From positions 11,152,173-11,216,172 of the forward strand of contig OZ017798.1 of NCBI GenBank assembly GCA_963969395.1: a stretch of 64,000 nucleotides of DNA. The letters are read 5' to 3'. This DNA is from Pseudoscleropodium purum (Eukaryota > Streptophyta > Bryopsida > Hypnales > Brachytheciaceae). Shown piece after piece: positions 10,011-22,874 of the stretch; position 1 is the first letter of the stretch, and each line of letters opens with the position of its first letter. The position numbers were made by a program, and so were the translations under genes. The notes under the pieces are model-generated. The model had not been told where the DNA came from, did not search any database, and worked only from the letters and a program-made list of their open reading frames with translations.

Positions 10011-12900
10011 ATTTCTTAAGCCCCAGCCTGATCGAAGCCAAGGGTGGTGAGCGAGCATCGACTGGTTGAGAGCAAAGCCGCAATTTTCAGCTTTCACCAA
10101 AAACTTGTGGACGAACTCATGCATCACGAGTTACAAGAGAATTGAACAAGCAGACACTCCGAGGTTTGCTTCACACAGACAACATCGCACGTTGTTGACT
10201 ACGTAAGTCTTACATTAAGTAATCCAGTGATGCATTGGTGTGCTGAAAACCTCCAGAAGAATCAACAAAGTGAAAACACAATTTTTGACCAGAGAACAGT
10301 CAGTTAAGGAGGATTTTCTGTTTTTGGACATTACAATTTGCAAAGCACCTAAAAATCCGTCTCCGGACTCCAGGTCCAACATCTGTAGATTCTTTGCATA
10401 GTGAACTGTGTAACACGACCATGGATGTGGCCCTTCGAATTGCACGATATTACAATATCATATATGAGGGGTTCAAACCTTATTGAATGCGCGGTGCAAT
10501 ACCTCAGAGAAATCAAAAGCGCCAGTTCATAGAGTGAATTCCATATTAACCCTGGAATGCCCAAGGAGCCATTTCGTGGCTTTTGGATGATTTCAGGTGG
10601 TCATAAGAAGACCTCAACAGTAGATTTTTCATCCATTCTTTTTTTTATGACCTTGTATGTTGAGTTACAAAGAGTGTCCAATGGAGTTTTTGGTCTATTT
10701 GATTTTTATTTCCATATAATTGAGAAGTAATGAAAAAAAACGGATGGCAAAATTTGTCATTTCAATGTATTTTGGGAAATTGAGTAAATCTGAAATTTCT
10801 CCTTGAAAATGACTTTTTTTGAGTTTGAGTCCAACTAATGAAATGAAGCTCTTCTACTCTAGTTTCTACTCCAATTCGAATTTTGGAAAAATTTGTAAAA
10901 TTGAATACTTTATTGTAATTTGAACTTCAACTATATTTTTAATGAGGATTAAATGAGAATTATATATTGACACGAAAACTGAATTTACACCATGATGTTT
11001 TTCACTGTAATGTACACACATGGTGAAGTTTTCAGATTTTTTGAGATAATTTTTTATTTGATATGATTTTTTCTTCACTTTTTCTTCAAAAATTTGCATA
11101 AAAAGAAAAATTCTCAAAGAAATTTAAAATTTTCATGAAGTATAGAAAACATGTAGCTTCATCTCTAAAAAATAAAAATAAAAATTTTCATACACATCAA
11201 CATACAAAGTGGCAACAAACTAAGTGAGGACAATGCCGTGTGAAACCAGTGGCCATAGGCCCAGGCGTTTCAGGGTTAAGTGCAACTACGGTATTTCACA
11301 GCTTCTGAGTATGAGAATTCGGGTTCTATATGTTTCATACTGTGGAATCGAATCTATGGACTTTTTGCAATTTTCTGGTGGTAGATTGTTGATGAGCTAT
11401 CGAGTAGCTAGTCAAAGTTGTCAACTGCACAATACTTGTTTATGTTTTACAATGGTGGTTGTTACAGTGATTGAAGAAGAGGCGAAAAGAGTGCCCATTC
11501 AAATCCAAATCAATGCCATTACCTGCCTTGGGAAGATGTTGAAGACGTCATCCTGGCCACCACCCCAATTGCAAGACCGCCAATTGATCATTATTTTTCT
11601 CTGGAATTCAATTTGCTTTTTCTCTCTCCAAAACAGCAATAGCAACCCATGCAAGGATTTCTGTAATGGGTTTCTAAACCCCGAAGCTTGAGCACCGCAA
11701 GTTTCGCAATGGACTCTCTGGAAGAAAACACTAACTTAGCACAAATCAACTGAGGTGACGCAACCCAGTAGGGCCAGCACCAGCGAAAGGCATCGACATT
11801 CAACACAGAGAACTGATTTCAATTTCCAAGGTAGAGTAAGTAACTCGTGATCTTGAATGAAGCTCTTTACATCCAAAAGTATGGAGATCATAAACAAATT
11901 GTGCAAAAAATTCAATTTCGTTTTCCAAAATCTCACCATTCGCAAAAGAAATTGCCACAAATAAAATCCCGAACTCAACAGAACTGTATATGCTTGCTGC
12001 CAAGGGTGCTCCCAAAAGAGTGTCCTACTAAATTTTGGTAATAAGTACTGTAGATGTTCATCGCACAATGTTCCATACAACGACATTTGAAATTAGAAAA
12101 AGGATTTAGGAAATTTATTAATTGAAGTTTCGCCTCTTACTTTGTGTTGATATCCAAATGTCACTTTTGGAATTCCGCTAATAATATTTGCAAATTTATA
12201 TTAGTGTAACTACAGAATCAAACCACACTGACACAAAATCATGGTTATCAGAAAAAATTGCTTGGTAGTAGGTGATCTAACCTTATTTTGTTAACCGTCT
12301 TACTCACCTCATGATCACCATCTCAATCTGACAGTCAAGGACGCCAAGCTAATACATCTACTAAAATTGCAATAAATTATTTATAAATGTCTACCAATTA
12401 TCTCTTAGATCTTAGACAAGTCATCCAATTGTGCCTATAACTTACTAATGGTTCGGAGTGCTAAAGCCACCGCACCAAGTGGCAACAGCTAGCTAGCTTG
12501 AAAGTCGTAACTCCTGATTACTATGACGCAGAATTCAAGTCCATAGCAGATTGATGTAAAAGCCTGTAAAAAGGAAACTATTCCAGGAAGAAATGGCAAA
12601 ATCTGACACTTCGGTCAATGAAACAGGTTTTTCAGAATGATACGTTGACCATTCAATGGAAGTGCCAATTTTTTTTTCTCACCTCTTACAAAGGAGGCAC
12701 AGTTGTGATCCTTATCACTGAATCCAATTATTGAAACGAAACAGCTGCAGGATATTTATTACGAGAATCTCTAAATGACAGAGATAAGCCCAGAGTAACC
12801 CCTACGCTGGCATGCTTACAAATACAAATATGGGACTTTGATATTTACCAGCGCAGACTATAAAAAACTAGAAGAGGCGAAGAGATGCAAACTTGCGAAC
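10011..12900. other. Intergenic region without a recognised gene
   Basis: Moderate GC at 10020-10560 and 11220-12100, AT-rich elsewhere. Open frames exist (for example 11224-11691 plus and 12086-11736 minus), but they overlap each other on opposite strands, lack recognisable domains and look like chance frames. Part of the right half may be 3' UTR of the minus-strand ABC gene that ends at 12901. No clear poly(A) signal was assigned. Confidence 0.4.
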
Positions 12901-15157
12901 CTAGTGCATTTGAGCAGCTTCAAGATATTCTTGAGCTTGAGGATGAGACACACTCTCCAGTTCTGTGGGTTTAAAGACTTCAAGAAGCTCGCCAGAAACG
13001 ATCAGGCACACATAATCTGCGATGCGTTTCACTTGTTCAAGGCTATGTGAGACCATGATTACTGTCAGCCCTTTTGATCTCTTGAGCTCCAGCACGGACT
13101 GCTCGATATGATGCGTAGCGATTGGGTCAAGAGCACTTGTTGGTTCGTCTAGTAGGAGCACCTGGAAACAATCCAAAGAACAGAAGGGGTGAAAAATTTT
13201 CGTACAAATAATTGGTTTTCTATGCGTTCATTTAATTTTGTTCCTCCTCCGGCAATGACAAACCTTCTTAAACTGGAAAAAAGCCTTGCGGCGGCAGAGT
13301 TTGTGACTAAATCAACACCTGCTACAACTGAGCACCAGTTCTTATCATATCATATCCTTGTTGGACACAAGTGAAGTGCATTGGAAATGAAAAGAGTACA
13401 ACAAGATTTTGATTTTTTAAAATTTAAAAGGTTCTTCTTACCTCAGGCTTATTGGCTAGAGTGCGAGCAAGTGCCACTCGTTGTGCTTGGCCAACTGAAA
13501 GTCCGATAACAGACTTCTGGAGGAAGGACTCATCCAGATCCGCTTGTTCAAGGTACCCTAAAACTTCTTTCTCTGTCAAACTCTTCCCGTGAAGACTTGG
13601 ACCATAGCGAACATTATCGGCCACAGTCCCTGCAAGGACGCAATAGCCATGTTGGTCCTCATTCAAACACCATTCCCAAGGACATGACATTGGCATTCTG
13701 GAACTTATCACCTTTGTAAGCCAATCTTCAAGAGCAAGTACAGCAAACCTATTTAAGGTGCGAGTAATATGAAACACTACCGTCATTATCTCAGCAGACA
13801 TGTTCAAAGACAGCCGAGTTTAACCCTAAAATGACGTACAGGACACTTCTTAGAAGGCATATTGAATATTGCTCGACTCAAGATTGAGCTGGCATTGTAA
13901 CGGAGCTATTTGCAACAGCAATGCCTGTTCTATAGATTTATGAAAATTCCAAAATCACAATTATGTCCATATTTTCTTGTTGTTCGCAAAATTACCATAC
14001 ATTAAAAAATTCACATATTAACTAAGAGATTTTGTAAACTTAATCTACCACGTTGATATTTAACCTATCATACCAAAACTCCGGTAATGAAATTCAAATA
14101 TATATACTTTGGGTAAAAAAATAAGTGATACTTTCTAAATTAATTTGACAAGATCTGTGAAGATACATCCTCATGAGCATGCTTAGCATCTTATTCTTTC
14201 GAAATCAAACTTGTAGAAGTCGTATAATATAGCAATATTTAAGTTTTATCCAAGACCTTGTATAAATGGCGGGTTAAGTTATTAGATGATCTTCCTCTCA
14301 AATGGGCTTACCATCAAAAAGCATAGGGGTTTGAAACAGCATTCCAATCCGTCTACGAACAGTCAACACATTCATCTTCACAATGTCCTCCCCATCGAGG
14401 AAGATGGAATTAGCAGGAGGCTCCCAAAGCCGATTAAAAGCCCTCAAGAAAGTCGACTGCACAACACAGTAATCATCACAAACAAAATATGTTAATAAAA
14501 TTCTGAGATCTTCTTTTCCTCCTAAAAATCCCTGTAGTACACAACACTATTACCACTCACCTTTCTCCACTGTTGACTCAATTAGAAAAAAAATTGAATC
14601 ACTGTAGAGAGAGGGAAGAAATCCTAAGTGATTGAGAAATAGGGCTTTGCAAGGATTGCCATGAGCTCAACATTCTGTCCAAAAGGAATTCAGATACTTT
14701 TTCATCATCAGTTGAGGCAGCTCCTCAAGACTGTTATGTACCACGATGCCAACATGAGACAATCTTTTGCATTCATGCTTTCTTTTGACGTAAATTATAC
14801 CTTTCCGCTTCCACTCGGCCCGATGATGCAATACACCAGTCCTGCCTCGATCTCAACAGAGATCCCCTTGAGAATCTGGTTCTTGGGCTCCACAAGATTC
14901 TTGACGCTCATGTGCGCTGAAAACTTACTTCTTCGAGAACCTTGCTGTGAGATGCCTCTGCGGAGCGAGCTTCTGTTGGAATCAGGAATGGTGAGTAGGT
15001 GCTCTCTTGCTTCGTCCTCTGCTTGCACAGACAACAGTAAGGTCAATTGAAAAGAAACTGCTGCACACATATACACCAACAACTCTCTGATATGACCACC
15101 TAGAAAATCTTGCAAACTGTCCATTCTATCATTGACTGTAGCACACTTGTCACACAT
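12901..15157 (-). CDS. ABCI17-like (STAR1 homologue): ABC transporter ATP-binding protein, STAR1/ABCI17-like (4 exons)
   Basis: Exons read on the minus strand are 15157-14801, 14456-14312, 13629-13442 and 13161-12901, all with GT-AG borders and matching phases, giving ~316 residues. All ABC ATPase motifs are present: Walker A GPSGSGKST (split by intron 1 after GSGK), Q-loop LFQTPMLF, signature LSVGQAQR, Walker B VLLLDEP and H-loop MVSHS. The wording (GTVADNVRYGP, ARTLANKPE) is that of plant STAR1/ABCI17. STAR1 pairs with membrane protein STAR2/ALS3 to move UDP-glucose in aluminium tolerance. Identity with that system here is inferred from sequence similarity. The start is uncertain: the first ~50 residues before EAREHLLTIP are unusual, and a TGTGCAAG|C acceptor-like site near 15027 may mean the true first exon lies upstream. 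No STAR2 partner is in the window. Confidence 0.88.
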
Positions 15158-16560
15158 TCCAAATCTGGGACCTGAGTGGTAAGATTAAAGAGGTTTGAGT
15201 GTAATCAGTTATATTTGGATTTGTGCAGTGGATGGCAGGCACAGCGTTTAGAAACAACAGAGGAGGAGGACAGAACCATGAGAGAGCGCAGAAATTGACG
15301 AAAAGGAAGCATTAAAACTGTACATCCTACTCTTATGAAATCACTTCGTCAAACTGGGCATGGGAAAGGCATATCTCATCGAAATGGGAAAAACTACACT
15401 GTGCAATGCTAGATTATATAAAATATAGTTGAAATATCCAGTCTTCAAAGCTTATCCGGACAAATGCAAACCAAACATAATGAAAGAACGGCAGAGAATA
15501 AATCCAATCCTCAAGAAAACATCACGAAAGTCGCAGTGAAGTGAGACAAAAACTGAAGGCCATGCAACAAGTGAGAAATATCCACAGACGATGATTAACC
15601 ACTCCAAGTCTCCAATGGACACAATTGTCATAGACTCGGTAACAATCTTGATCAAATGACAAATAAAAGCTTGCGTCAAGCACCATCTTTGCAAGTGCAA
15701 GAGCGAGCTTGCAGTCAAAACTAAGAAAAGATCAAAATTGGATACCAAAAGGAGGCAAGATCAAGCTGCACAGAATTTGGGAATCAACATTCAGAGCTCA
15801 AGATTCCACATTTCACGAAGACGAAAAGAAAGAACACGAACGGCACCAGCTCGCCAATCCGACAACTGCACACCGTCCTCAATCGACTCCTCCATTAGCG
15901 CCATACACCCACTCACTCCTATTCTACATGCTCAAAGCTCAAGCATCCCTCCAATTGCCAAGCAAAACTCAATAAGCATCAGAACGTCATAACCACTTCT
16001 CCTCCGTCGCTGCTTCCCGAATCCATATGCATGCAAATTCGAGGCCTAGATCTGAAAATTGAGGCCCATGAAATTGGGCCACTGAAAACCCCCATCAGGG
16101 CGAGTTACAACCCGTGTAGGTCGATTCCCACACTCGAAACCCTGAGGAAGGCTTCTTCTTTGTGCCCATGAGTTCCATTGACCCACCACCTGTTCACATT
16201 AATTTCATCACAATTCTAATTTGATCACGCTCAACTAAACTCACAACTGCCAAGCCCAATGTGAACATTGCCAGAATCCATGGCCTTGACACACATTGGA
16301 ATCCACGACGGGGGCTTCTATTACCTTATGCTACAACCACCTATCCGTCCCCCAAGTGCTAACTTCTTTCTTTTTTCTTTTTTTCTTTCTTGGTTTGTTT
16401 CGGGAGGTGTAAACGAACGCGAATTTCATCATTGCAGAGAAAGAAAAACACCAGGGAGACCCCAAGGCACTAACTGTTTTACAGAAACCAAATTAATACG
16501 ACATCATCAGTCCCTTTTCTTGCATTTCGGAAGCCACTACGGCACTTACTGACCAAGTCC
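15158..16560. other. Upstream region of the ABC gene
   Basis: Probably 5' UTR, leader intron and promoter of the minus-strand ABC gene. A 98-codon hydrophobic minus-strand frame (15748-15452) is open but resembles nothing known. Several plus-strand frames at 15709-15992 overlap it and are probably chance. Confidence 0.35.
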
Positions 16561-16599
16561 AAACTACCGAACTGGTTCGGGTGCATCTGCAGCATCCCC

Positions 16600-17360
16600 A
16601 GGTGCCCTAAATTCCATGGGGTGAGGCAAACCACACACTCTCCAAGACGAACGAGAATGGATGGAATTGACCAGGTTTTTCATTTCCACAGGACCTGCAC
16701 ACCACATCCCTTCGCCCATTTCCTCGACTGATTCCAGAAAATAGCATCCCCAACGAATTGAAATTCAGAAGGTGAAAACGTAGGAACCCTGTGCCCAAGT
16801 GGCGCCCATGCAGGTCAGGTAATGTTCTGCTGAGTTCTGGGAAATAGGGCTGAGGGTGGTACCAAAGGCAAGCGCCATGATGGAGCTGGGCCGACGACAG
16901 CTGCTGCTGCTGCAACGTTGGTGCGCGCGCCTGCTGCTGCGTCAATGGACGTGGGGTTGTGAGCCATGGTGGAGGCTGGCAAAGCCCTCTTGAGAATGGG
17001 CTTGGAGGCTTCTTCTGCAGGTCTACCTTCACTAGAAAATGCTGCGAGAGCCCAGCCAGGGCGGTCAGGACTCAGGAGGGTGGTATACAGATGAAAATGC
17101 TAATGCTATTTGCACCTGTAGCACCACTGTTGCACGTTGCTTCACTGGGACAGCATGTAAACTGGCCCTTGTATGGATTCTCGTCTCTGATGAAGGCAGC
17201 TCCAGCGATGGCGAAGAGCCACTTCGTGGAAGAGAAGCATTGGCATATCCCGGTGTCTAAAACTGGAGCCGGGCTTCACTTGAATCCTGCAAACGCCGGA
17301 ACCGGACGCCCGCCCAGCTATTTCTTTTCTCCATGCTCTCATCTCCGAGTGCAAATGAGA
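16600..17360. other. GC-richer island, possible gene fragment, unrecognised
   Basis: This ~750-bp patch is markedly richer in GC than its flanks. On the minus strand a 141-codon frame (17032-16607) contains a Gln-rich stretch (LTQQQARAPTLQQQQLSS) and HHGACLWYHPQPYFPELS. On the plus strand an overlapping 141-codon frame (16959-17384) is also open. Neither has a domain I can name. It could be an exon or remnant of a regulatory gene, or a non-coding exon. The strand is unresolved. Confidence 0.25.
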
Positions 17361-17525
17361 GAATTTTTCTTACTACATTGGTAGCGACATCAAGAGGAAT
17401 CCAACCCAATTGTTTCAAAATTTTCTGATGCTTGGTTAATGTTCTACAAATTTTTGCAGTTGAAAGCATAGGGGACCTATACATGCCATGAGAATCCTCT
17501 TCATTGAACACCCCTCAAGCATGAA

Positions 17526-17682
17526 ATGCTTCAACTCCCATTGGGTGCCTCAAGAAGCTCATCAAACTCCCATTGATTGCTTTTCAAAATTTGAGGCAGA
17601 ATTGTGTCAACTCCCATTGGATGCCTCAAGAAGCTCATCAAACTCCCATTGATTGCTTTTCAAAACTTGAGGCTAAATTGGT
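17526..17682 (+). repeat. Tandem repeat, ~77 bp x 2
   Basis: The phrase TCAACTCCCATTGGGTGCCT, followed by AAGAAGCTCATCAAACTCCC and ATTGATTGCTTTTCAAAA, occurs twice in succession with only a few differences. Each unit also contains ACTCCCATTG twice. Non-coding. Confidence 0.8.
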
Positions 17683-17689
17683 GGAACAT

Positions 17690-20600
17690 AGTGACATTTA
17701 TTCAACCTTTTTTTGTTCCTTTCAAGCCCTACCATAGGTGGCAGCAAACCAAAGCTAGCTATATTGGATTCTTCTATTGTACCTTTAGTTAAAGATAGAA
17801 GCACATATAACCAACACTTTAAGAAATTCTGCATACTTTGAGGTGAAATCGACACATAAGAATATTTTTTAATGCATTTTCCAATTAAAAACCATGAATT
17901 TTTAAAGAAAAATGATAATTTTCTACATATGTATGAATGTACAATGAATTTGTGAAGTTCAAATACATGATGTACCCAAAATCATTTTTTACATTCATAT
18001 ACGCAAGTTTTACATTTTTTACTTTCTATACCTACATATTTTCAAGATTGGTGTAGGGTACAAGCTTGGGAATGGGTGCTTTTACCTTGTGGTAAATTAG
18101 ACTTCAACAAAAAAAATTGATCTAGCTTTAAGTGTTTAAGAAAATTAAACCTTGTTGATGGATGACTTTCAAGATTATTGTAGAAATGAAGAATGCATGA
18201 TAGGTCTTGTACTTTGAGAATTCACCTATTGTCATTTACATGATTTTCTTTTTGAAGAGCATGGTTAGCAATCTCAAAGACCTTTTATCTTTGTAAATTC
18301 CAAGGATGTTCTTTTCATGTTTGAATATGTAGTTTGCCTCACCTATGCAAATCACTACACTAATAATGAAATTAAGTGTTATTTTCCCTATTATGTAACT
18401 CATGCTAATTCTCATTCAATTGACAATCAATGTTCATGCCAGATACTAATTTATTCTTAGGATGAACCATCTTGGTTCTAATTTAGTTCTTTTGTATTAA
18501 ATTTTTATTGTTAACATGAATACTAATTTATGTTGACAATTAGTGTTGGTAATATTATCAATGTTTGTTGCCATTTAGTATTAGAGTCCTTAATAAGTGT
18601 TTAAAACACCAAATTTCATTAGTAGTGTATTTTGTCTTTCAACTAGTCTCAAGCATCCTAGTTTGTAAAAGCTAAACAAATATCCATCATTGTTAATCCC
18701 ATAAACTATTTCATTTGTAGAGGAAACAAATAGTTTGAGTTTAGGATTTAATTCCTAAGAATCTAGGGGGAAGAATAGCTAGATGTAGATTTTGAATGGT
18801 TTTGGCAAAATAAATTAAGATATGAGTAGAATCTAGACATTATATTTTCATTTTTGCAATTTGAAAGAGATGAAAATTGAAGAACATAAAAACTTGCAAA
18901 AATTTCCCAAACGTTGTTCATGAACAAATTTCAAACTGAAAGTACTAATTAATATTGCATCATTGGTAGGAATTGAACTAAATAAATTCCTTTACCATTT
19001 GCAAGCCAATATACAATCCTCCTGTTCCATCCAAGATTGAGTTGTGAATAGTAACGAAAAGTTTGCATGAAATCAAAATAGTATAGGAATAAAAGTTTTT
19101 GAATAAAAGTTTTCACCTTTTTTAAATGGTTATCTAGCTTGCTGCTTTTATAAAGTGCTACTCAAAATTGGTACATAAATGTTGGAAATTAGTATGATTC
19201 TTCCACAAGATAGTGACATCTACTAATATATTGTCAAACTCTTTCTCTAGTCCTTCCAAGGTCAATCACATGAAACTATTTAGATTTATTGTTGTCACGT
19301 GATCTCAAAGCTTTTGCTTAATGCTATTATGTACAAAGCCCTTTCACACATTGTGGTGCTTACACATTAACTTTCTGCAAATTCAATAAAGATTAGAAGA
19401 TTGAGGTATTTCAATTTCAAAGATGGACTTTATCTAATATATTGAAGCCCATAAATCCCAAAATGTTTTGTCCATCTACTCAATACTTGTAGCTTGAAAG
19501 CAAAAAAATTCTTGATTAAGGGAGTAATTCCCCTATTGTGTCTACCAAAGGAAGAAAGGTTTTTCTTCCCCAATTTTTCTCTTGCCCTTAATATTGCAAA
19601 AGAAGATTAATGTGTACCACACACATGATGCTAAATCAAGTTGCTTGTGAGGCATGTGGATTAGGTGAAGAACTTTAAAAGCATCAATGACATTATTATC
19701 TTCAAACCTAACCTCCAAACCCATATAAATCACCTCAATATAAAAATTCTAAAATTTGAGGGCAATCTTTAGGTCAACACTTGCAGGATCTATAATCATA
19801 TAAATGTTGTGGAATTTAGACCTCTTTATTTTACTAAACCTTGCTTTAGAAATGAAAATTTGAGGCATTTTTTGACAAAAAATAGGTTTTGGTCCTTCAA
19901 GGGTTAAACTAATAAAGACGTCAAGAACATAATCCCTAGAGGAAAAAGGCACATTTGAGCAAAAAATTTCAAAAATTGCCATTTTTTAGGGCAATGAGAA
20001 AAAAATGTTGATTTTTTTTAATTCAGCCATAGAAATTTGTACTAGACCATTATAAGAATTTGTAGAATTTTTTTAAAACTTTGACCACATATATTGAAAA
20101 ACTATAACATTTGAAATTAAAAGAATTTTTTTTTCACCTTGCTCAAAAGGTCAAGATACTTTTAATTCCTCCTAGAGTGAGATTTTTGCAATACATATGG
20201 ATTTTTTTTACAATTGCATCCTATCCTATATTAGATGCATATTTGCTAAATTTCAAAAGTAGATGGATGAATTTTGTATATATTGCTTACAAGTTCTTGA
20301 TTGCTTGAAAAATTCAAGGCAATTTAACTATTGAATTGGGCACCCAATCGGAAAAAAAATGTATTCCCACTAAAGGGTATTATATGTTTCTACCATGTAT
20401 GAAATTTTTATGGATATCTAACCAAAATGGAATTGATGTGCAAATTGTGTGCAACTACCCAAGAGTTTGCTGCACACCTTGAATCGTCACTAAGTCCTTT
20501 AAGAGCTAAGTTCTTGATGAATGGCTTTCAAAGAAACTATGTAAACAAAAAACACACCTATTCATCCTAAAAATTGATCAATTTTGGTTGACAACCTTGG

Positions 20601-22280
20601 TTATAGGGCCACACTTATGCACAATTACTTCAAAAATACTTCCAAAGAAAAAAAATGTCTAATAATTGAGATTTAAAGAACTTGCTACTTGTTAGAAAAC
20701 ATGCTTGAGTAGACTAAGCTTTAACATCTACTACTCATCTAAGTTGTCGCACATGATAGTACACCAATTGTGGACCTTATACAAATCTTAATGTACTTGG
20801 GCTTGATATCTACTAGTATGTAGAAATGAAGAACGTACACATTCACCCTAGAATTTGATCAATTTTGTGTGACTACATCAATGACAAGAGTTGTCTTTCC
20901 AATATTAAATTAGATACAAAAATGAATGTTTTGAAAGATAACATTGAATTTGACCACAACACATTTACTTCTTAGATGCAAGGACCTTTATAGTTAATTA
21001 GAATAAAGTCATTGCAATTCAATGGCACCAAAAAGAATTCATCAAATAATAAGGGTCTATTGTGAAGTAGTGGAGAAATCATTAGGTCTTAGTAAAAGCT
21101 AAGCAATGAAAAACAATATGGATGAAGACTTGACACTTTGTGTGATAGACAAGATCATGAGACTCTACACTTCATAGAATAGATAGTAATAGTAATGACT
21201 CATCTATTCATATCTTAAGTTTGTTAGTTTATTTGTTTGATACATTGTAATTTAACAAACCATGAGGTAGTGATGTTCATGGTACCACTAGAAAGCTCTT
21301 CACGAAAAGGTTGTACAAACTTTGTTTCATGGCATTTGGACCTATGGTGTAAAAGATATTGAATTTGAAAGTTTTTATGAATAACAAAATTGAATTGAAT
21401 TAACTTTTATTTTGGAAAATATGTAACCTTTATATCATATGTCCTAATACCACAAAACAAAGTCCTTGCACTCTTTCATGCATAAAGCTTTCTATTGGTA
21501 ACAAGAACACACCTCTTGCTCATCCACTAAGGTGTGAAAAATTATTGAATTTCAAAGTTTTAATGAAAATTATGAAGAAACAAAGTCCTTGCATTCCTTT
21601 ACAATGCATAAAATTTTCTTACCTTTCTATTCATACCAAGAAGGCTTGCAACCTCTCACACTACTATGTGAAAGTTATTGAAATTCAAAGTTTTGATGAA
21701 CTCAAAAATTATTTTTACTTTTATTTTGGTTGTGGCAATAGCACAAGACACACTAGTACTTACCTTAAATGAGGTTGTTTTGTTTTGTTTGTTATGGTGA
21801 GATCTCTTCGAGTGTGCGTCCTTCAATCGCATTCTTGGTATTGTTAGAAAGCTCTATGTGAAGAGAGGTGCATGGACTTTGTTTTGTAACATTTGAACCT
21901 TTGGTGTGAAAATATAGAATTTCAAAAAATTTATGAATTAAAAAATTAAAAAACTACTTAAACTTTTATTTTGATTATAGCAATGGCACAAGGCACACTA
22001 ATCTATAATTTAAATGAGGTTGTTTGTTTACTACAATGAGATGTCCTAGACAATGCATCTTGTCGGTCACATTCTTAGTACTATTGGAAAGCTCTCTACG
22101 AGGAAGGTTGCACCAACTTTGTTTCATGACATTTGGACCTACAATATGTGAGGTATTGAATTTTGAAGTTTTAATGTATGAAAAATTTAGAAAATCACTC
22201 TTATTTTATTTTGACTGTGGGCACATTAGTATTATTATTATTGGTCACACCAGGCGGGGCATATCCACGGATCCGCCAAC
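17690..22280. other. AT-rich intergenic region
   Basis: No gene-like frame was found. A diverged, minus-oriented relative of the TTAA-flanked family may lie at about 19870-20200 (TTCAAAAATTGCCATTTTTT and neighbouring phrases). The right end holds the degenerate repeats listed separately. Confidence 0.4.
21289..22220 (+). repeat. Degenerate direct repeats (~240-bp period)
   Basis: The block 'GAAAGCTCT...GGTTG...ACTTTGTTTCATG.CATTTGGACCT....GTGAAAGATATTGAATTT..AAAGTTTT' starts near 21289, 21845 and 22085. A partial copy lies around 21530-21730. The last two are ~240 bp apart. It is non-coding; an old tandem array or repeated insertion. Confidence 0.6.
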
Positions 22281-22802
22281 CATTTCCTTTTTACACTAGT
22301 CAGCGCGTGATTTCTCCCAAACCTCCAAATAAAGCTCCTGAGAGACTGAGACTCCCGCTTCCCAGCAGTCGGCAATGTGGATGCGGCACGCACTCCACGC
22401 CGTGCACTCGCTCTCGCCGGGCGAGCCCACACAAATACACACAAAACAAAGGACTCCGCGGAGAATCAGTCTTCCCGGCCTCCAGTGTCAACGCTTGCTA
22501 AGGTGCCATACCCGTGGAATTGTACTGTGCTCCATGTGCAAGCTGGCACACCCATAGGTCTAGCTCTCCCTCATCGTCAGCTCCTGCCCTGGCTGGGGCT
22601 TGCGCCCGCGCTTCCAGTCGTCGTTTGCTAAATATACTCCAACGCTCACAAGGCCGAATCTTCTTTCATCTTCCTCCCCAACTTCCTCAAGCCCGCCCCC
22701 GCCGCAGTACAACCACTCTAACTTAGCTAGTACCGATTCTTGTACGTTGCAGGGATTGCTTCAAGGTACGTGTAGAACGTGCTTCAGAGTTCGTTGAGCT
22801 AC

Positions 22803-22862
22803 GACTGAGTGTGAGTGTGAGTGTGACTGTGACTGTGTGTGTGTGAGAGAGAGAGAACGTGA
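22803..22862 (+). repeat. GTGAGT/GTGACT/GT/GA microsatellite in the RALF leader
   Basis: A compound purine-pyrimidine alternating tract (GAGTGTGAGTGTGAGTGTGA, then TG and GA runs) ends a few bases before the RALF start codon, so it probably belongs to the 5' UTR. Confidence 0.75.
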
Positions 22863-22874
22863 GTTGGCTTGGCG

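Noticed and set aside
11224..11691. 155-codon plus-strand frame
   Set aside because: No recognisable domain, low-quality composition, overlaps an opposite-strand frame, and no splice context or promoter was seen.
15452..15748. 98-codon hydrophobic minus-strand frame upstream of the ABC gene as a membrane partner (STAR2/ALS3)
   Set aside because: Too short and lacks any recognisable ALS3-type motif; hydrophobicity is explained by T-rich sequence read in this frame.
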